The position numbers were made by a program, and so were the translations under genes. Positions 62,130 through 64,000 of a stretch of 64,000 nucleotides of DNA are shown one piece after another (position 1 is the first letter of the stretch; each line of letters opens with the position of its first letter). Source of the DNA: Ruania suaedae (GTDB taxonomy: Bacteria; Actinomycetota; Actinomycetes; Actinomycetales; Beutenbergiaceae); contig NZ_CP088018.1 of the NCBI RefSeq assembly GCF_021049265.1, forward strand, positions 1,302,001 through 1,366,000, written 5' to 3'. The notes beneath the pieces are model-generated. The model was not told where the DNA came from and did not search any database. It saw only the letters and a list, made by a program, of their open reading frames with translations.

Positions 62130-63506
62130 ATGACAGAGCTGATCCTGGGCCCGGCGGGTTCGCCGGGCACGGAGCTCACCGTGGAGACCGACGCGGGCGC
62201 CGTGGTGCGCCGGTCGGTCCTCCCCGGCGGCATCCGGGTGCTGACCGAGGCGATGCCCGGTCAGCGCTCGGTCGCCGTCGGCGCCTGGGTGGCCGTCGGC
62301 TCGCGCGACGAGACCGACGGCCACCACGGCTCCACCCACTTCCTCGAGCACCTGCTCTTCAAGGGCACCCCCAGCCGGGACGCGATGCAGATCGCCTCGG
62401 CATTCGATGCCGTGGGCGGCGAGGCGAACGCCGCCACCGGTAAGGAGCACACCTGCTACTTCGCGCGGGTGCTGGACGCCGATCTGCCGATGGCCGTCGA
62501 GGTGATCACGGACATGGTCACCTCCGCGGTGCTCGATGCCGACGAGTTCGCCAGCGAACGCGAGGTCATCCTCGAAGAGATCGCGATGAACGAGGACGAC
62601 CCGGGCGACGTCGCGCATGAGCGGTTCTCCGCCCAGGTCTTCGGTGACCACGCGCTCGGCCGTCCGATCGGCGGCACCCCGCAGACCATTCGTGCGGTCC
62701 CGCGTGAGGCGGTCCTGGAGCACTACCGGCGCACCTACGTCCCCTCCGAGCTGGTGGTCACCGCCGCCGGCAGCGTCGACCACGACGCGCTGTGCGCGCA
62801 GGTGCTGGCCGCCGTGCGCAGCGGCGGATGGTCGTTGGACCCCGCGGCCGGACCCGCGCCGCGCCGCCGTGCGGGGGAGATCCCTCCGGCCTCCGGTATC
62901 CCGACGACGCCCAGCACCCTGACCGTGCACCGGCGCACCGAGCAGGCGAACGTCCTGCTCGGCGGACTCGGCCTGCCCGCGGGCGATGCGCGGCGCTTCG
63001 ATCTCGCCGTACTCAACGCCGTACTCGGCGGATCGATGAGCTCGAGACTGTTCCAGGAGGTCCGCGAGAAGCGCGGCCTCGCCTATGCGGTGTACTCCTT
63101 CTCCGGTGGCTTCGCCGACGCCGGCATGTTCGGCCTCTACGCCGGCTGTGCCCCCGGGAAGGTCGAGCAGGTCGTCGACCTGCTGGAGGAGCAGTGGCGC
63201 CTGCTCGCCACCGAGCCGATCGGCAACGAGGAACTGGCCCGTGGCATCGGCCAGGTGTGCGGGCAGCTGGTCCTCGGCCTCGAGGACAACGGCTCCCGGA
63301 TGTCCCGGCTCGGCCGGACCGAGATCAGCACCGGTGAGCTGCTCACCGTGACCGAGACCCTGGAGCGCGTCCGGGCGGTGCGGGCCGAGGACGTACGCGC
63401 GCTCGCGTCGGACCTGCTCGAGCGACCGAGGCACTTGACCGTCGTCGGGCCGTTCGAGGAGGCCTTCCGCGGCCAAGGACGGCTGGAGACGGAGCGAGCG
63501 GCATGA
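62130..63506 (+). CDS. M16 family zinc metallopeptidase
   Basis: The 458-residue protein is a pitrilysin-type processing peptidase. The inverted zinc motif HFLEH lies at residues 70-74 with the downstream Glu in EREVILEEI, and the C-terminal half repeats the fold with [20 protein letters not shown]. Relatives include mitochondrial processing peptidase-like enzymes; the bacterial substrate is uncertain. The frame opens inside pnp, but ATG 62130 follows the pnp stop by 16 bases. It overlaps dapB by four bases. Confidence 0.93.
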   Translation: MTELILGPAGSPGTELTVETDAGAVVRRSVLPGGIRVLTEAMPGQRSVAVGAWVAVGSRDETDGHHGSTHFLEHLLFKGTPSRDAMQIASAFDAVGGEANAATGKEHTCYFARVLDADLPMAVEVITDMVTSAVLDADEFASEREVILEEIAMNEDDPGDVAHERFSAQVFGDHALGRPIGGTPQTIRAVPREAVLEHYRRTYVPSELVVTAAGSVDHDALCAQVLAAVRSGGWSLDPAAGPAPRRRAGEIPPASGIPTTPSTLTVHRRTEQANVLLGGLGLPAGDARRFDLAVLNAVLGGSMSSRLFQEVREKRGLAYAVYSFSGGFADAGMFGLYAGCAPGKVEQVVDLLEEQWRLLATEPIGNEELARGIGQVCGQLVLGLEDNGSRMSRLGRTEISTGELLTVTETLERVRAVRAEDVRALASDLLERPRHLTVVGPFEEAFRGQGRLETERAA

Positions 63507-64000
63507 CGCAGCAGCATCTGAGTAGTGAGCGGACCGGACCGGTGCGGGTGGCCGTGCTCGGGGCGGCGGGGCGGATGGGTACCGCGGTGTGCGCGGCGGT
63601 CGAGGCCGCCGCCGACACCGAGCTCGTGGCGCGCCTGGATGTCGGCGATGACGTCTCCTCCCTGGCCGGCGTGGCCGACGTCGCCGTGGACTTCACGGTG
63701 CCCTCGGCGACCGAGGCCAACGTGCACGCCCTCATCGATGCCGGGGTGCACCCGGTCGTGGGCACCACCGGCTGGGACGGGGACGCGATCGCGCGGGTGC
63801 GTGAGCACCTGGAGCGGGACGGGCGCGGGCTCGGGGCGCTGGTGGCCCCGAACTTCGCCCTCTCGGCGGTGCTGGCGATGCAGTTCGCCGCGCAGGCAGC
63901 CCGCTACTTCGAGTCGGTCGAGATCGTGGAGCTGCACCACCCGAACAAGGTGGATGCGCCGTCGGGCACCGCAATGCACACCGCGCAGGCGATCGCACGA
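63503..64000 (+). CDS. dapB: 4-hydroxy-tetrahydrodipicolinate reductase, N-terminal part (cut by window edge)
   Basis: DapB reduces the dihydrodipicolinate precursor in the lysine and diaminopimelate pathway. The 166 residues visible include the NAD(P)-binding [31 protein letters not shown], the catalytic His region [15 protein letters not shown]. The gene continues past the window end with no stop. The ATG overlaps the M16 peptidase stop (ATGA). Confidence 0.96.
   Translation, partial: MTQQHLSSERTGPVRVAVLGAAGRMGTAVCAAVEAAADTELVARLDVGDDVSSLAGVADVAVDFTVPSATEANVHALIDAGVHPVVGTTGWDGDAIARVREHLERDGRGLGALVAPNFALSAVLAMQFAAQAARYFESVEIVELHHPNKVDAPSGTAMHTAQAIAR

Overview
The window is about 64 kb of very GC-rich DNA with almost every codon ending in G or C, many GTG starts and tightly packed operons with ATGA or GTGA overlaps. 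Gene content and order (smc-ftsY, amtB-glnK-glnD-ffh, rpsP-khpA-rimM-trmD-rplS-lepB-rnhB, yraN-comM-dprA, xerC-rpsB-tsf-pyrH-frr-cdsA-rlmN-dxr-rip-ispG, proS-rimP-nusA-ylxR-infB-rbfA-truB-ribF-rpsO-pnp-dapB) are those of an actinobacterial chromosome. Actinobacteria-restricted families (DUF4233, DUF2469, DUF4439, DUF4081-GNAT, a DivIVA-repeat protein) agree. A member of the order Micrococcales, perhaps near Beutenbergia, Ruania or Georgenia, is my best guess; that narrower placement is inference from protein flavour only. No phage, IS element, CRISPR array, rRNA or tRNA gene was found.

Layout. 1-1039: end of a PTS-dependent dihydroxyacetone kinase locus (dhaL end, dhaM). 1065-1932: DUF4233 membrane protein and ndk. 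2101-5668: a three-gene inositol-type catabolic operon (mmsA/iolA, an IolE-like TIM barrel protein, a Gfo/Idh/MocA dehydrogenase). 5733-12140: pheA, a small acidic protein, smc, a small membrane protein and ftsY. 12312-15666: ammonium transport and PII signalling, with a GlnD that ends before its ACT domains. 15730-18431: ffh and an amidohydrolase. 18495-22188: a YtrA-type regulator with two ABC ATPases and two membrane proteins, preceded by a perfect 16-bp inverted repeat that contains the regulator's start codon. 22385-30681: ribosome, tRNA and RNA processing genes, secretion and the yraN-comM-dprA group. 30687-33908: a minus-strand sugar ABC importer set into the otherwise conserved dprA-xerC region. 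34084-46972: xerC through the ribosomal, lipid and MEP-pathway genes to a GNAT protein. 46992-50758: a DNA glycosylase, proS and a lipoprotein. 50837-64000: the rimP-nusA-infB and truB-ribF-rpsO-pnp translation and RNA block, an M16 peptidase and the start of dapB.

The genes are mostly core functions: translation, SRP-dependent secretion (ffh, ftsY, lepB), chromosome maintenance (smc, xerC), isoprenoid and phospholipid synthesis, and nitrogen signalling. The accessory parts are the inositol-type operon, the YtrA-regulated ABC locus, the sugar importer, the amidohydrolase and an aldo/keto reductase.

I found no wholly new gene system. The most interesting non-coding signals are: a recurring TANNNT-like hexamer exactly 6-7 bp before GTG/ATG starts without Shine-Dalgarno sequences (probable leaderless mRNAs); the start codon lying inside the YtrA operator; structured leaders before rplS, rpsB and infB; and strong hairpins separating operon segments. 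At protein level the TrmD-acetyltransferase fusion and the ACT-less GlnD stand out.
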